From assembly GCA_018857735.1 (NCBI GenBank), contig JABMCL010001789.1:61001-125000 (forward strand): a DNA stretch of 64,000 bases. Reading direction: 5' to 3'. The stretch's first letter is position 1. Every line of letters begins with the position of its first letter. This document shows positions 23,204-35,748 of the stretch, piece after piece. Both the position numbers and the translations under genes were made by a program. The notes under the pieces were generated by a model that made no database searches, was not told the origin of the DNA, and saw only the letters and a program-made list of their open reading frames with translations. The DNA is from Alviniconcha marisindica (taxonomy: Eukaryota > Mollusca > Gastropoda > Provannidae).

Positions 23204-23614
23204 TTTTGGAATCCAAATTGTGAAATTATACAAAATTTCGCAATGCCAATGGTCTCCAGTCCCACTTAGAATGTAGTTTTGGCATCGGCCATTTTCCTAG
23301 TATAGTCATTTAGAGTAGCCTCCCTTGAAAGATTTATAGTTTGTCCACGCAGAGATTAGGAACTCTCTTTCGGCGGCTAAACTTCTCGTGTGCTTAGAGG
23401 AGGTTAAACGAACATCATCAGCGTTAAACGTTTTGTGATTGAACGTGCCGTTGATTTTATAACAATTTTAGAAGAGACACTATTGCTAACACCGTTTTCA
23501 CGAGCTCTTTCCCGCGTCAGTGTGACATCATAGACCCATCCGCAGTCCCGCCGCTTTCCGGCCGCTGTTATCGGGAGGTATCACAAGCCACAAGCGGCTG
23601 CCGGCAAGAGGGCT
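23204..23614 (-). promoter_or_regulatory. Probable 5' UTR and promoter region of PPP1R11
   Basis: Immediately upstream of the PPP1R11 start codon on the minus strand. CpG content rises at 23500-23600 (CCCGCGTC, CCGCCGC, TTCCGGCCGC) with no TATA box that I can place. Position and composition suit a housekeeping promoter. No transcription start can be assigned. Confidence 0.4.
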
Positions 23615-23720
23615 TGTGAGCCGTGGCCTCGGCTCGATTCCGCTTCGGCTGTCCTTTCTCTTCAAAAAGGTTGTGGTTTGTGGACAGTCTTGTCAGTTGT
23701 GCCTTTGTCCCTCACAATTA
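23615..23720 (+). mobile_element. SINE type 1 fragment with damaged head
   Basis: TGTGAGCCGTGGCC then TCGGCTCGATTCCGCTTCGG, then CTTCAAAAAGGTTGTGG. The A-box region has lost about 35 bp relative to 9128-9442. The body stops after TGTCCCTCAC. Confidence 0.7.
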
Positions 23721-24640
23721 CTTTCCTTCAACCACTGCCGTATTTAGTTACGCCATAGGTTCTGTATTGCAATGCTGTTTGTGTTGATCACAATAATGTT
23801 GGGGTTCTCTTTTATCCAATACACTAACACATGACTGAGTCACAGGGCATTCTTTAGTACTAGAGACATAGACATACAACAACTAGCACAGAGGACAGAG
23901 GAACACGTGATGGGTATGGCAGGAACAAAGGAGCAAGTGGGCAGGCCAGTGTGTGAGATGCAGTAAAGAGAGGGGAAGGGGGAGAGGGGAGTGGCCCTGG
24001 GGCATCCTCACTACTGACCACACTAATGTCAGTGTGGAAGCTGCTCTCAGGTTGTTTATGTGTTGGGGTGGGAGCGTAGGACAGTAAGGGAGCAGAGGTT
24101 GAGCGCGTGTGAAATAGGACTATACCATTACAGGTTCCAGAAAACTGTCAGCTAACCAGCAGTTTTTTGTTGGTGCTCAAACAGCAGTAAGTTTGTTGAC
24201 AAACAACTCATAGCATATTAGACGTTTGTTTTATAACTGACCATGTTGCTTACGCCAGCTCAAATAAAATCAAACTCGTTTGAATCGAGACATAACTTTT
24301 TTTTCTTCCGGCTTTTCTTTTTTACCCGGGGTGGATGCGCCTCGTGTTTACGTGCGTGCTTGGGCGATAGGTTGCTTCTACAGTCATATTAGTACCCACA
24401 CTCCGAGCATCGCTTTCCCGGGCACCTTCCTTGAAGGCAGGATGTCGTAAACCAATGCTTGGAGTTTGATTAATACCCACACTTTTCGGAGGGCGCTGAC
24501 ATCTTCGGTGGACAGCTGCGCGGAGATAAAGAGTGCCCCTTCAGTGGCGTAACTAAATCTGGCAGAGTTTGGAGGAAGGTGCCGGAAAGCAACGGTCAGA
24601 GTGTGGCGGCTCCAGCCGCATTGCCCTGGACTCAAGACAC
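23715..24640 (+). repeat. Dispersed repeat family B, copy 2, rearranged
   Basis: AACCACTGCCGT near 23738, GGTGCTCAAACAGC near 24170, GTGCGTGCTTGGGCG near 24350 and GCGGAGATAAAGAGTGCC near 24516 match copies 1 and 3. The piece at about 24385-24465 is inverted relative to the others (CATCGCTTTCCCGGGCACC). A diverged stretch lies at 23770-24120. Confidence 0.65.
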
Positions 24641-25053
24641 TGACATGGCTTTTGCTCCTTTTCCTACTTCGGACTTCGCACTAGTCGAAATCACTCGATC
24701 CCTCTTGGTCTGAGACACAGTTCGTGAGGCACCCGCTATGTCGTTGGTGTTGCCGACCCGCCACTGCCCGTGTTGCCGATCCCGCTATGTTGCCGACTCG
24801 AGTCGCTATGTCGCTGGTGTTGCCGACCGGCCACTGCCCGTGTTGCCGATCCCGCTATGTTGCCGACTCGAGTCGCTATGTCGCTGATGTTGCCAACCCA
24901 CTGCCCGTGTTGCCGACTCGAGTCGCTGATGTTGCCGACCCACTGCCTGTGTTGCCGATCCCGCTATGTTGCCGACTCGAGTCGTTATGTCGGCTATCCA
25001 TCTATGTCGCCGACCCGTTGAGTCGTCGACCCGTTATGTCGGTGATTCCACTA

Positions 25054-25188
25054 TGTTCAGATTCAGATTCTTTATTCACCAAGTCAGTTAACAACAAGGG
25101 AGGTATGTTGCAAAGCGGTAAGCATACAAACATAAGCATATAACAACACTGACATACAGCAACTAACATAGTTAAAGGTATACAGATC
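25054..25188 (-). mobile_element. Short LINE-tail-like insertion, copy 1
   Basis: Starts TTCAGATTCAGATTCTTTAT and ends AAAGGTATAC. The same segment recurs at 25347-25472. On the minus strand it ends AATAAAGAATCTGAATCTGA, a tail typical of LINE-derived SINEs. An AATAAAGAATCTGAA tail also occurs at about 2480-2500. Confidence 0.65.
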
Positions 25189-25346
25189 GTCGCCCCACTA
25201 TGTCGGCGATTCAGCTATGTCACCGGCCCACTATGTCGCTGGCCCTCTGAATCGTCGAGCCACCGGCTATGTCGGCGATCCAACTATGTCTGACCGACCC
25301 ACCGCCGGCTCGCTGAGTCGTCGACCCACTATGTCGGCGATCGTGT

Positions 25347-25472
25347 TCAGATTCAGATTCTTTATTCACCAAGTTTAACAAAAAGGAAATTGTTTTGAAA
25401 AGCGAAAAGTATGCACACAAACATAAGCAAACGACAACACTGACATACATCAGCTAACAGTCAAAGGTATAC
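25347..25472 (-). mobile_element. Short LINE-tail-like insertion, copy 2
   Basis: Same element and orientation as the copy 290 bp to the left. Both sit inside the CTATGTCG array, so they may have been multiplied with it rather than inserted twice. Confidence 0.65.
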
Positions 25473-25790
25473 ACCCGTCCACACCATCAACGCTGAATCG
25501 TCGACCCACTATGTCAGTGACCCAAACAGGCTATGTCGCCGGTCCGCTATGTCGCTATGCGGCGATCCTGCCACGTCGCCGGCCGGCCCTTTAATCCCCC
25601 AGACATGATTATCATGACATGACTTCCACGTATTGATTACGATACACGATATGTTTAATGGTTTTCGTGAAGGTCAAAGTCATCAGGTCAAGGTTATTGT
25701 AAAATAAAATGCACTTAAAAAGAAAAAAGAAGAAGATTAAGTCCTCGGTGGTAATTCACCATTTTTGTTTTAAAACTGGTGTAAGTCTGC

Positions 25791-25850
25791 ATCGCCCTGA
25801 TATAACCGCAATGGTTGACTGGGCGTAAAACACCAACTTACTTACTTACT
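25791..25850 (+). repeat. Retroelement 3' tail
   Basis: CGCCCTGATATAACCGCAA then GACTGGGCGTAAAACACC and a TTAC repeat. It is the opposite strand of the tail at 9781-9840. Confidence 0.65.
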
Positions 25851-26269
25851 GGTGTAAGACTGCTATAAGTTTAGAAACGGTTTATGTCTTCGGCTGTTTC
25901 TCATTTATTAGGTTATTCTTTGTGAGTGTTTCTGAATTTGCTTTTTATTCTTGTTGTTTTACGTGTGCTTTATGTGTAAAGTAGGTCACATTGTTTTCAC
26001 TCTCAGTAAAATATAAATAAAAAATAAAATTAACGCCTTCAATACTATTTTTTTCATACTCTTCTCTTCATAACCCCCATGTCCATGTCTCAGTCTTTTG
26101 AAAAATAGAGCCACCCTCAGTTCCGACCAACCTGACCTTGACCTGAATGGAGGCAACGATGACCCAGTTTGGATGAGTACTTTGGGTATTGATAAGGTAC
26201 AAAGACACGTATGTTCGGCGACATAGTGGGTCGGGGACTTTGCGGCACGCTCAGCTCTTGCATCTTTCA

Positions 26270-26480
<211 letters not shown>

Positions 26481-26609
26481 GCTGTTAACGATACGTCAGT
26501 AGAGGCCTTCCGGTTAGTTTAGGTCAGTTCAAGATGGTATCTATGCGCTCGGAAAAGCCCATATGCGCTCCACCCCGTCTCTCGGATATTTTCCCAACGA
26601 TGCCTTTGA

Positions 26610-26690
26610 AATAATAATAATATAATAATAATAATAATAATGTAAGTTTATCATGCACTCATCAACGCCCTGAGCGCTCGCATTTTGTGA
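26610..26690 (-). repeat. LINE-type 3' tail, inverted
   Basis: On the minus strand it reads GCGCTCAGGGCGTTGATGAG and ends in an ATT repeat, as at 16478-16540. Confidence 0.6.
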
Positions 26691-26934
26691 CTGAGCTTGA
26701 ATATAGAGGCCGCGGAGCGGCTAGAACAGCGTCTGAGTCAGTGAAACTGGAATAACTCGGCAGTGCCGCTCGAACGGCAGCCGTACGGCCGTCACTGAGT
26801 GCCCGGCGCCGGACTGACTGACCCCGCAAATCAGGCAGCGCCCTGGCATCAAGACATGATGACATGTGACTTTTAAAGTGTCTGCAACCGCACATCATAG
26901 CTGCAGACAGACTCCAAGCACCGGTTCAAGCGAA

Positions 26935-27121
26935 TGAACTGACATTAAAATGGCTCTCATCATAGTCGCTGCCCATCTTAATGTAGGAGTCATTCTGGTG
27001 GTGATGAGTGTCGCGATAGGTATATGATCTCCCTCTTCCCCCACCTCTATACCCCCTCCCCCTTCTCCCCGTCCCTAATAAGCCCTATGGTTTCTGTGGC
27101 CAGTTAAGCACCATGTTTACC
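26935..27121 (+). mobile_element. SINE type 1, 5'-truncated
   Basis: Begins at CATTAAAATGGCTCTCATC and keeps the body through CCCTAATAAGCC and GTTAAGCACCATGTTTAC. The tRNA-like head is absent, as expected for incomplete reverse transcription or later deletion. Confidence 0.75.
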
Positions 27122-27237
27122 AAAGGGCTTCCACTAGGAAAGCAATCGATTTACTGCGCCACTTCAGTCCAGAACTGACGTGACATGTCAGTCACGTTTC
27201 TTTCCTGCCTGACAGTGAGAAGATTTCCTAAACTACA

Positions 27238-27905
27238 ATAGGGGCATGGACAGATACTTTTCGTGTTTTGGGGACGATATCAAAGTGTTTGAACCAAGTG
27301 AAGAAGTAGACCCGACTGTGGAAATGACAGTCCGATGCTACATATGATGCGAAAGAACAAATCTCCATAATACAGACTTTCCGGTTTGATTTGGACACCG
27401 TTACTCAAGATAGAAAATCACCGAAAATCCGACACCACGCGCTGTCTACCTAAAAATGAGGGGTATACTGACAACCTAAAACTACGTGAAACAAGCGCTA
27501 AACAGGCAGAGAAACTCGGAACGCAAATCGGCCCTGCGGCAAAAAAATGCCAAGAAAGAAGCTGAACACTGACAAAAGCCGCCTATAAAGAAAGACAAAA
27601 CAACACTACTGAAAATGCGAGAGTTAAAATAAACATGGCTGCCCTAATTAGGCAAGCTAACAACTGAAACCAAATGGAAAGGATGATGAAAATGACGAAG
27701 AAAGATCAAGGAGAAAGAGAGACGGAAAAAAGATTACTCCCAACTGACCCGATCGCCAAACCGTACATGGTAACTGTCTCTGACAGCGTGCAATGTAACA
27801 AAGGCTGGACTGAAACGCGTAATCCATGCACACAATACAAAGCACACAGTGATGCTAACAGCCACTGGGCGGCAAACCGCCGACGCTCACGAAGTACCCA
27901 CATTT
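27238..27905 (+). mobile_element. Remnant related to the Kolobok-like element
   Basis: Shares blocks with the interior of 16605-18749: GCAGAGAAACTC-like sequence after a GAAACAAGC motif, GCTGCCCTAAT(T/C)AGGCAAGCTAAC, and a region ending in GACGCTCA(C/T)GAA. Frames are broken and no terminal repeats were found, so it is a decayed internal fragment. Confidence 0.5.
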
Positions 27906-28649
27906 AAAATTTAAAAAAACGGTACGGGGGTTTCTTTTCTTTTCATTATTATTCTGATTATGGTGTCTAAAATATTTCCTGTAGTAGCATCGGATCCGGA
28001 ATACGCTGAGAAAGAATTGTCACCCAACACCACTTTGCACATCGCCGTCCGGCCGCATCGCGGCCGAGTATTATCATAGTACTGAAACAGCAGCTACAGG
28101 TCATAACACGATTAGAAGTTATTCAAAGCCGGAAAGTCAAAATTATTCACACAATCATCAGTTAAGTCGCCCGACATTTTGTCTGAGCAGATTACGTGCC
28201 GGCCGAGACAACGCCGTTTGTAGGCCGAGTCTACAAAAACTAGTGTGTAAAACTTGTCAGTATATATTTTTTTACATTTAACTGCTATGTATAGTTCCAC
28301 TTCGTTTGGGAAGGGGTGGGTGGGTATAGGAGCTGTTTGTACTTTTTGGTATGAGTGTCCTTTGCTAGTAGTTAGCTTGCGACAGTTTACATTTATACAC
28401 TGTGTATCTGTGTGAAAGTTTTTTTTTATGCGCTGTATATATACATTTTCATTCATTCATTCATCCAAACAAAATGCCCCAATGACGTAATACGTATAAA
28501 CTGATAGCTGCAGCCGGGGAGATCCGCCGCAATCTATTTTTAGACCACTACAGCCATTGGCTTAAATTGCCGCATTTCAACAGGGCCAAAGCAGAAACTG
28601 ATTAATGCTACATAATAAAAACTGATTCATGCAAAAAAATCTTTTTTAG
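27906..28649. other. No gene seen
   Basis: Mixed composition with a short CATT repeat near 28450-28464 and a CpG-containing stretch at 28040-28070. No exon or known repeat recognised. Confidence 0.45.
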
Positions 28650-29330
28650 CTAAATCTGCATTGGCCAGTCCCAAACTCCAAGCACTGGTTTACGACATCC
28701 TTTCTAGTTCAACCACTGCCGTATGGTTACGCCATAGGTCCCAGAGAATGACTGAGCGATTTTGCTGGCTTCTGCCGCCCAAATAGCCCCAGCGCCACCT
28801 CAGTGGCTAGTCATTAGGGGAGATCATTTGCAGCTGACTTGGGCTTTGTCAAAGCGGCCCCAAATATGCCCAGCGCCACCAGTGAAGTGGCCCATCAGTT
28901 CGGTCAGCTAACGAGCAGTTTTTTGTTGGTGCTCAACTGAACAGTAGTAAGTTTGTTACAAACAACTCAAATTATATCAGACGTTTGTTTTATAACTGAC
29001 CATGTTGCTTACGCCAGCTCAAACAGAACCAAAATCGTTTCAGTGAATCGAGACGGAACTCTTTTTTTGTACCCGGGGTGTATGCGCCGCATGTTCAAGT
29101 TACGTGCATGCTTGGGCGCTAGGTTGCTTCCACAGTCTTACCGGCAGTACCTGAACCTTTCGGAGGGCGCTGACTGCGTCGGTGCCGGACAACTGCGCGG
29201 AGATCTAGTAAAGAGTGCCCTTTAAGTGGCGTAACCAAGATCTGGCAGAGCTTGGAGGAAGGTTTCGGAAAGCGATGCTTGGAGGAAGGTGCCGGAAAGC
29301 GATGCTCGGAGTGTGGGCCAGTCCCTTTTA
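28650..29330 (+). repeat. Dispersed repeat family B, copy 3
   Basis: Contains AACCACTGCCGTATGG, TTGTTGGTGCTCAACTG, AACTGACCATGTTGCTTACG, GTGCATGCTTGGGCG and GCGCGGAGATC in the family order. Near its end, GGAGGAAGGT and CGGAAAGCGATGCT are tandemly repeated. At about 29138 it has GTACCTGAACCTTTCGGAGG uninterrupted, the unoccupied form of the SINE target at 9116. Confidence 0.7.
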
Positions 29331-29361
29331 ACAAGCAAGTCCACTAGATACTACAGCCATA

Positions 29362-29495
29362 GTTCAGGAGCTGTGTGAGAGTCGAGGTGGCCGTCCTGGG
29401 CTGTCCGTCCTAACGAGCCGTCTGGTTTCCGTGGACGTAAAGAATTATTGAACCGTGCTTCGGCATTGGTCACAACTTGTCCCTAATATGTCAAC
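29362..29495 (+). repeat. Dispersed repeat family A, copy 2
   Basis: GTTCAGGAGCTGTGTGAGAG through CCCTAATATGTCAACTG. It matches the copy at 1338 over its whole length. Confidence 0.75.
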
Positions 29496-30472
29496 TGACA
29501 TCTGAGGACATTAAGCATCACTTCATCATCATACTACAGCCGCATAGTGTCCCTGGTCCACAGACCGGCCGTGGTGATTCAAGGCAGGCAGGTCAGTCTC
29601 TTCATATCTCTAAACTAGGATCCTGGTTCCAGATGCCCTTTTGGCCATACAACAAGAGTGTCTGGCACTAAACAAAACAAGGTCTGGCCCTGCCGGCCGG
29701 TCAACTGATACGCCGGTTGTACGCCGGTTGACCTGGCCGAGCGCCTGTCAAACATGGGCGAACTGTTTTGGGAAGCTCTAAACATGTACATCTGGATGCA
29801 TGCGCTGCCTTTCCAGTGAGATCGTCGCTCAGTTTTTATTCAACTTCAAGTTCCAGAATTTTTTTGGTCGGAACTCGCGTAGCGGAGCCCGTAGTCTCTG
29901 TACACAGCCGCCATTTGAAGTTGCGAGGTGACGCCGCTATCCTCATTAAGCCTTTTTCTTTTTTTGCAAGCTTTAAGTCCGAACTCAAACAAAATATTAA
30001 TTTTGACGACTTGTATTTTAAACATAAATATTTGCTTTAGCATGGATGGTACACATATATTGGTTTTCAGGCTGCAACTAATAATTTTTAATTTGTTTAG
30101 AGATTATAAAAAGCTTCGTTTCCGGCCGTTCCCCAGCCTTGTGTTTACCTTCGATTGCAAGCTCGGTTGCTGGCTGACGGGTGGTTTTGAAGCGAAAATT
30201 CGAGCATGGATCGAACGTTTTACGCAATAGTAAAGCAAATAGAACCATTTCGCCGGGTTGTCACGGATTAATGCATTTATTTACACAAAAACACAGTGCC
30301 ACAAAAGCCGGGGAGAACAAGCCGCAGACGGTTTCAAAACAGATTTAAAGTCGCAAAATGCAACAGGGTTTGTTGTTTTGTTTTTGTTTTTTCCTCCCGC
30401 ATCAGACCCTTAGGTGGCAGTGTAAGCAACGACCTGGCTGTGGCCACCTAAGGGATCAAATGAAGAGCGGCA

Positions 30473-30475
<3 letters not shown>
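29496..30475. other. No gene identified; one suggestive minus-strand frame
   Basis: A minus-strand frame at about 29918-29850 reads MAAVYRDYGLRYASS after AAATGG, but it runs into a stop soon and has no visible splice partner. Elsewhere no exon-like features. I do not call a gene. Confidence 0.35.
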
Positions 30476-30536
<61 letters not shown>

Positions 30537-30540
30537 TTTT
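30476..30540. repeat. CT microsatellite
   Basis: About 60 bp of (CT)n ending in T and TA repeats. Confidence 0.95.
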
Positions 30541-30599
30541 ATATATAGGTGACCTGTACGCTGACAATTATTTGACTTTATGTGTGATGCGCGCAGGGT

Positions 30600-31440
30600 A
30601 AATAAAGAAGAAGAAAAAAGAAAAAAACCATCTGGTCACTGGAAGCAGACAACACTGAGGCACTTGCATTGAACATGCAAACTCAACTCACTGATGTCTC
30701 ACTCTCACACACACAGGCAGGCAACAAAACACACCAGGTCTACTGTTGTAATAACTGTATGTAACTTATTCATTATTGTAAACTTGGTATTGTAGAAGCA
30801 AGTTATCAGAGTTGGAACTTTGTTGCTTTTAAAAGCAAGTTGCAACTGTCAAAATCACACAATAAACTATTATCACTATTGCTTGAACTTGTTCAAGTTA
30901 GCTATACAGAGACTGAGCACTGTTAATGTTATATAATATACATATTATTATTTAATACTATACATATTATTATTTAAATATAGTACATATATTAGTCATT
31001 ATATGAATGCAGTTTGGTCAAGATTTTGCAGTTTGAGAGCAATATTCTTTTTTTAAAGCCCATGATAACTTGCAAGACTCTTATTTTGACATACTGTACT
31101 GTGTCTGGTACATTAATTGCTAATTATTTAATACCATGCATTCAATAATCATTAACATTATCTTTTAAAAGCGTGCCATATATGATATAATTATTATATA
31201 TATATGTCTCAGATTCTGCATAAACGGCAAATTAAACCAGACCATTAATTATTTCACTGAAGTAGAATGTTCTGTTAACAGGCTGAACAGCTGCTGATGT
31301 ATGTAAGATACTAAACAGAGGTTTACATTTTGCACATTTTATTACTTAGCTAGGGGAATACTAAAAATAAGTTTTTCATATCAGTAAAGGGAAACTCGAT
31401 TTCAAACTTATTTGTTTTTTTTCTGGTAATTGTTCTGTTG
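30600..31440. other. AT-rich, no gene seen
   Basis: Long AT-rich stretch with imperfect direct repeats of ATACATATTATTATTTAA near 30935-30980. No coding or RNA feature. Confidence 0.5.
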
Positions 31441-31448
31441 TTTCAATG

Positions 31449-31507
<59 letters not shown>

Positions 31508-31567
31508 GTGAGAGAGAGAGAGAGAGAGAATGTGTGTGGGGGTTGTGTGTGTTTGTGTGTGTGTGTG

Positions 31568-31607
<40 letters not shown>

Positions 31608-31813
31608 CTGTTGGTAAAATGTGTGTGGGGGTGTGTGTGTAAAACCCTCCGCACGGGTTTTTACAACCCATTTTTCCCTCATGGAGGAGGGTGCCGGAAA
31701 GCAGTGCTCGGAGAGAGATAGAGTGTGTGTGTGTGTGAGAGAGAATGTGTGTGTGTGTGTGAGAGAGAGAATGTGTGTGTGTGTGTGTGGTGTGAGAGAG
31801 AGAGAGAGAGAGT
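31449..31813. repeat. GT and GA microsatellite cluster
   Basis: Alternating (GT)n and (GA)n blocks. A short scrap of family B sequence (GGTGCCGGAAAGCAGTGCTC) is embedded at about 31690-31712. Confidence 0.9.
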
Positions 31814-32511
31814 ATGAAAACAATTTGTCCTTTTTTTTGTATTAATCAAAACCGTTAAATTGATTACACAGTGTGATGGTAGCCAACAGACACACACACT
31901 CTCACACATATGCATGCATGCTCGCACACATACACACACACACCAAGCTGAATCAATTTAGACTCAGAAAAACGTGATATAAAACTGACCAAGGATGTTG
32001 ATGTTTGCTTAATTGTTATTTGTTGGGCCATGTTTTTAACCGTCCTAATGATTCTAGTTTTTAACCTTTTGCATTGTTATGAGTGTTACTTATTTTGAAA
32101 AATCTGAAACAGAATGACTACTAGCATACTAGAACAAGATCCAAACACAAGAAGGCTCAAATGAACGCTTATTTATTTTGACACTGACACACAGTATGCA
32201 CATTTTCAGGGATCTTGCTTTCAAAGTTCTGTGAATCAGACTTTAACTTCTTTCTTCTTCTTCTTCTTCTCTCTCTCTCTCTTTTTGAACTTGTTTTATG
32301 AGGTAACTCGGCATAAATGCAAGTTACTATTAGGTGGTGATTTGTTGTAATAGGGCTCACACTGTGCATTTTAAGCATAAAAGTGAGTAGTACCTGTGCT
32401 TGCAGAGGAAGGGGGGGGGTGGGGTAGAGTGCAACACATTGTTGTGTATTCATACTAGTTATTAACGAAGATCTTTTTGTTGCCAAACAAAAATTTGATT
32501 AGGTTTGAAAA

Positions 32512-32543
<32 letters not shown>

Positions 32544-33307
32544 ATTTTTTCTGTTTTATTTGTACTCATACTCATCACAACCATTAAACTGCACGCACAC
32601 ACACACATGCACAGACACACACACACACACACAGACACACACACACACACCTGATTCAGTTAAGACTGAGTAAAATGTAGATATAAAACTGACCAAGGAC
32701 CTTGACTTTTGATCAATTTGATTTGATTGAGTGGTTTTGTTTAATGATGCACAATTTAGGTTCCTGATTGGTTGTTACGAGTGTTGTGTATTTAGGACTG
32801 TGAGTCAGGCTTGTATGTCTTTCTTCTCCTTTTGCACTTTTATTTCACTGTGGTATATAAAGTATATGAGGAATGGTTGACTGGGCATTAATGTCAAGTT
32901 ACTGATGAGAAGTTATTAAGTATTGTTTGTGCTGTGTGTGGATGTGTATATGCACCCTCAGGGGATGTTTTGAGATGGTATATATATATATTATATGTGT
33001 GTAGTGTGTGTGTGTATTTATGCTGTGGGGTGGGTTGGTGGGGGGGGTTATTATAGTTTTAATGTCCAGTCAACCATGACAGTTTATAGGGAGGGCAAAA
33101 CACATTCTATTAGAACACTCTGAACTTTAAAAATGTATGTGTTTAAAGAGTTAAAACTACTGGGGGGGGGGGGGGGGGGGGGGGGGTTAGAGTGTGACAC
33201 AGAGCAAGAGTGTTAGGTATTCATATTAAGTTAATGTTTATTTATATATATATATATCATTCCTATGACTATGTCAAGTATGTGTGTTGTAGTGTATATC
33301 TAATGTA

Positions 33308-34657
33308 ATATAACACAGACTAAGTATTTCAAATGAAATCAAACAAATTTTTGTTGTTCACATCTCTAAAGCTGCCAATAAATCTTTGTTGTTCACATCT
33401 CGCTATCTCTGTGTAATGGTGTGGAGTGGTAGAAGGACAGGACTGACACAGGCAGCGGAGTCAGTCAAAATGGAGACCACAGCAGGCGGCGACGGCAAAC
33501 AGGCTTTATTCTACGGCAGCAGACAACTTTCTCAGCACCCCAAATCCTCACGCGCACGCATAGATAAGAGAACTGCGTGGCCGCAAGGAACACACGCTAT
33601 CCCTTACAATGAAAACGGCCTCTGGACCGCAAATGGCTGACTATTGTGTTTCCTTGGCCCGAAAAAATACAGTTTCCTCAACAATAACTAAACTAATTAA
33701 AACATGAAATATATCAAATAAAGCTACAGTTACCCAACCCTTTTAAAACCAATATAAACAAAATGTACACACATGACTTATTTAATTTACAACAAGAGTG
33801 GGAAGCGTGGCTTGCACCTGTCTTAACAGATTCGACAACTAAATCATAACTAACACAAAGTACAAAATATAACTGTCAATAAAACTTTCATCAAATAAAA
33901 AACACGCTCCCCGGTTAAAATGGTACATAACAAATTTCAATACACGCTCTATAAGGGGAAGCAAGACACCTCAAAGACTAGTACTAAAAAAATCGGTTGG
34001 CGAACTTTCGCCTGGGGCGCTTTTTTTTAGTCGCAGCAGCGCTGATAGTGATACCAAATAGTCTATGAATATAACTTAGCTTCTACAGTACACAATACTT
34101 AATAGTTAATTTCAACCCAAAATAAACACTAAACATGAAGTCAGCTAAGCAAAATACTATACGACAAAGCATTGATCACACAGAATTAATTCATCGAGTC
34201 AAAAAAACGATTCACTACTATTCACTGTACTAAACAGAGAACGCGCCATGCAGACGACGGCTATAAAAAGAATGGGCCTAGAGTGGCATCGGCTACTGAT
34301 TAAGCTCGACCCTGCGTCTAAATAAGATCTAAATAAAAATTCTAAGATGCCAAATTATATTACACATGGTGGGTTAGTGCATAACTTAAAAGGACTAGGT
34401 AAACAAGAGTAGGTAAACAAACAAGCGGTCAAAATATTAAGGGAGTAAAAAGATTTGAAAATGGCGCGCACCAGCGGCTATCGCCGGTCGGCTGTGTGAA
34501 GGCCATGTGGCGTTACGCAAAACGGCAGCGCTTCAAAACAAAATCGTCGTCTGCTCCGTTCCCGGGTTACTAACAGTAACAGTAATGAAATTGCATGGAT
34601 CTGATAACCGGGGCGGGATTATTGTAAAAACGTACAAAGAGCACTTGCTCACATCTG

Positions 34658-34713
<56 letters not shown>

Positions 34714-34770
34714 TGTGGACAACAAAGATTTGTTTGTTTTGATTTGAAATATTCTATCTGTGTTACTGTC
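33308..34770. mobile_element. 1.46-kb insertion bounded by inverted repeats of about 60 bp
   Basis: The left arm at about 33308-33367 (ACACAGACTAAGTATTTCAA, AAACAAATTTTTGTTGTTCA) matches the reverse complement of the right arm at about 34700-34770 (TGGACAACAAAGATTTGTTT, GAAATATTCTATCTGTGT). The interior has no intact ORF. A frame at 33386-33640 shows no family. It interrupts the duplicated segments. Class unknown. Confidence 0.45.
34658..34710. repeat. TA then GA microsatellite
   Basis: (TA)n followed directly by (GA)n next to the right arm of the insertion. Confidence 0.9.
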
Positions 34771-35438
34771 AGTATTTGTTTGTTTGTTGTGTGCGTGCAT
34801 GCATATGTGTGTTTGATACTGTCAAGAGAGAGTGTGTGTGTGTATGTGACTATCACAATCACAACCATTATTTCCAGTTACACAGTATCATCCCCCCCCC
34901 CCCCCAACCCCCCCCTCCTCCCCCTAGTTCAATTGTGATTTGATGGAATGTGTTTTAGCTGAGTACTATCTAGTTTGTTAACTGTTTATGAGTATAATTT
35001 GAACTGTGAATCAGACTTTTTACTTCTGTCTTTTTCGTTAATTATTTATTTTGTATTGATTCTGGTATGTCCAGCATGGTTGACTTGGTGATAGTGTCAA
35101 GTTACTACTTATGAGCTGATTTACCTTTACTTTTATTGCACTGTGTATTTGTGTATGTGCCAGTGTGGCTAGGCTGTGTGTGTGCAGTGTGTACAATTTC
35201 ATGCATGTTTGTTAGCTGTGTATGTCTGGGGGGAGTGAGATGAGACAATGTTATGTATTCATATTAAGTACATATTTCTTCTTATTTTTTTCTGTAGAAA
35301 ATTAGATGTGTCAAAAAGGAATTAAATTTTGATACATAGATCAAGAACAAGAGTGAGACAGAGAAAATGTCATACGGTATGCATATTAAGTGCATTTTTA
35401 AATTTTGTTTAGTTGTGTTAAATTAAAAAAAAATTATT

Positions 35439-35441
<3 letters not shown>

Positions 35442-35482
<41 letters not shown>
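35442..35482. repeat. AC microsatellite
   Basis: About 20 AC units. Confidence 0.95.
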
Positions 35483-35483
<1 letters not shown>

Positions 35484-35748
35484 GTGAGAGAGTTGCTTAA
35501 ATGTTACACCAGAAAATATAACTTTGGTGTTGTTCCCGGCGGCACCCAGCTAAATTCCCCAAGAAACCTGTGTCAGTGTGGAATCATGTCAACACATAAT
35601 ATAGTTGCATTCAGGCCTGTTGTTGGAGACACACACACACACGGGGGGGGGGGGGGGGGGCACTAGTTGCCGGACCTTGAAGCCGCGAACGCGGTGAATT
35701 CAAACTAACTTCGCCTTTGTATCTTTTAGACGATAGACCACTTAGTGG

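Larger units (their letters stand above)
24720..25600. repeat. CpG-rich minisatellite on a CTATGTCG/CCGACCC theme
   Basis: Short motifs such as CCCGCTATGTTGCCGACTCG, GAGTCGCTATGTCG and GACCCACTATGTCGGCGAT recur with irregular 15-60 bp spacing. Composition differs sharply from the AT-rich surroundings. Two copies of an unrelated segment of about 125 bp are inserted at 25054 and 25347. Open frames are repetitive and without family features. Confidence 0.8.
31830..35420. repeat. Diverged segmental duplication, about three copies
   Basis: Copies begin at about 31830, 32540 and 34840. Each has the order: AC microsatellite, ATATAAAACTGACCAAGGA (first two copies), TGTGAATCAGACTTT-like sequence, TCTTCTC block, AAGTTACT, a G run, then ACA..GTGTATTCATA. 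A segment bounded by inverted repeats (33310-34770) separates the second and third. No gene seen. Confidence 0.6.

Noticed and set aside
24724..25143. 139-codon and 83-codon frames
   Set aside because: Translations of the CTATGTCG/CCGACCC array; two overlapping frames give similar Arg/Pro/Cys-rich text.
29850..29920. Short frame MAAVYRDYGLRYASS as a first exon
   Set aside because: The start context is good, but there is no donor that I trust and no matching second exon, so it is left unannotated.
33386..33640. 84-codon frame as a gene start
   Set aside because: It lies inside an insertion with inverted ends, has no family resemblance and stops early.
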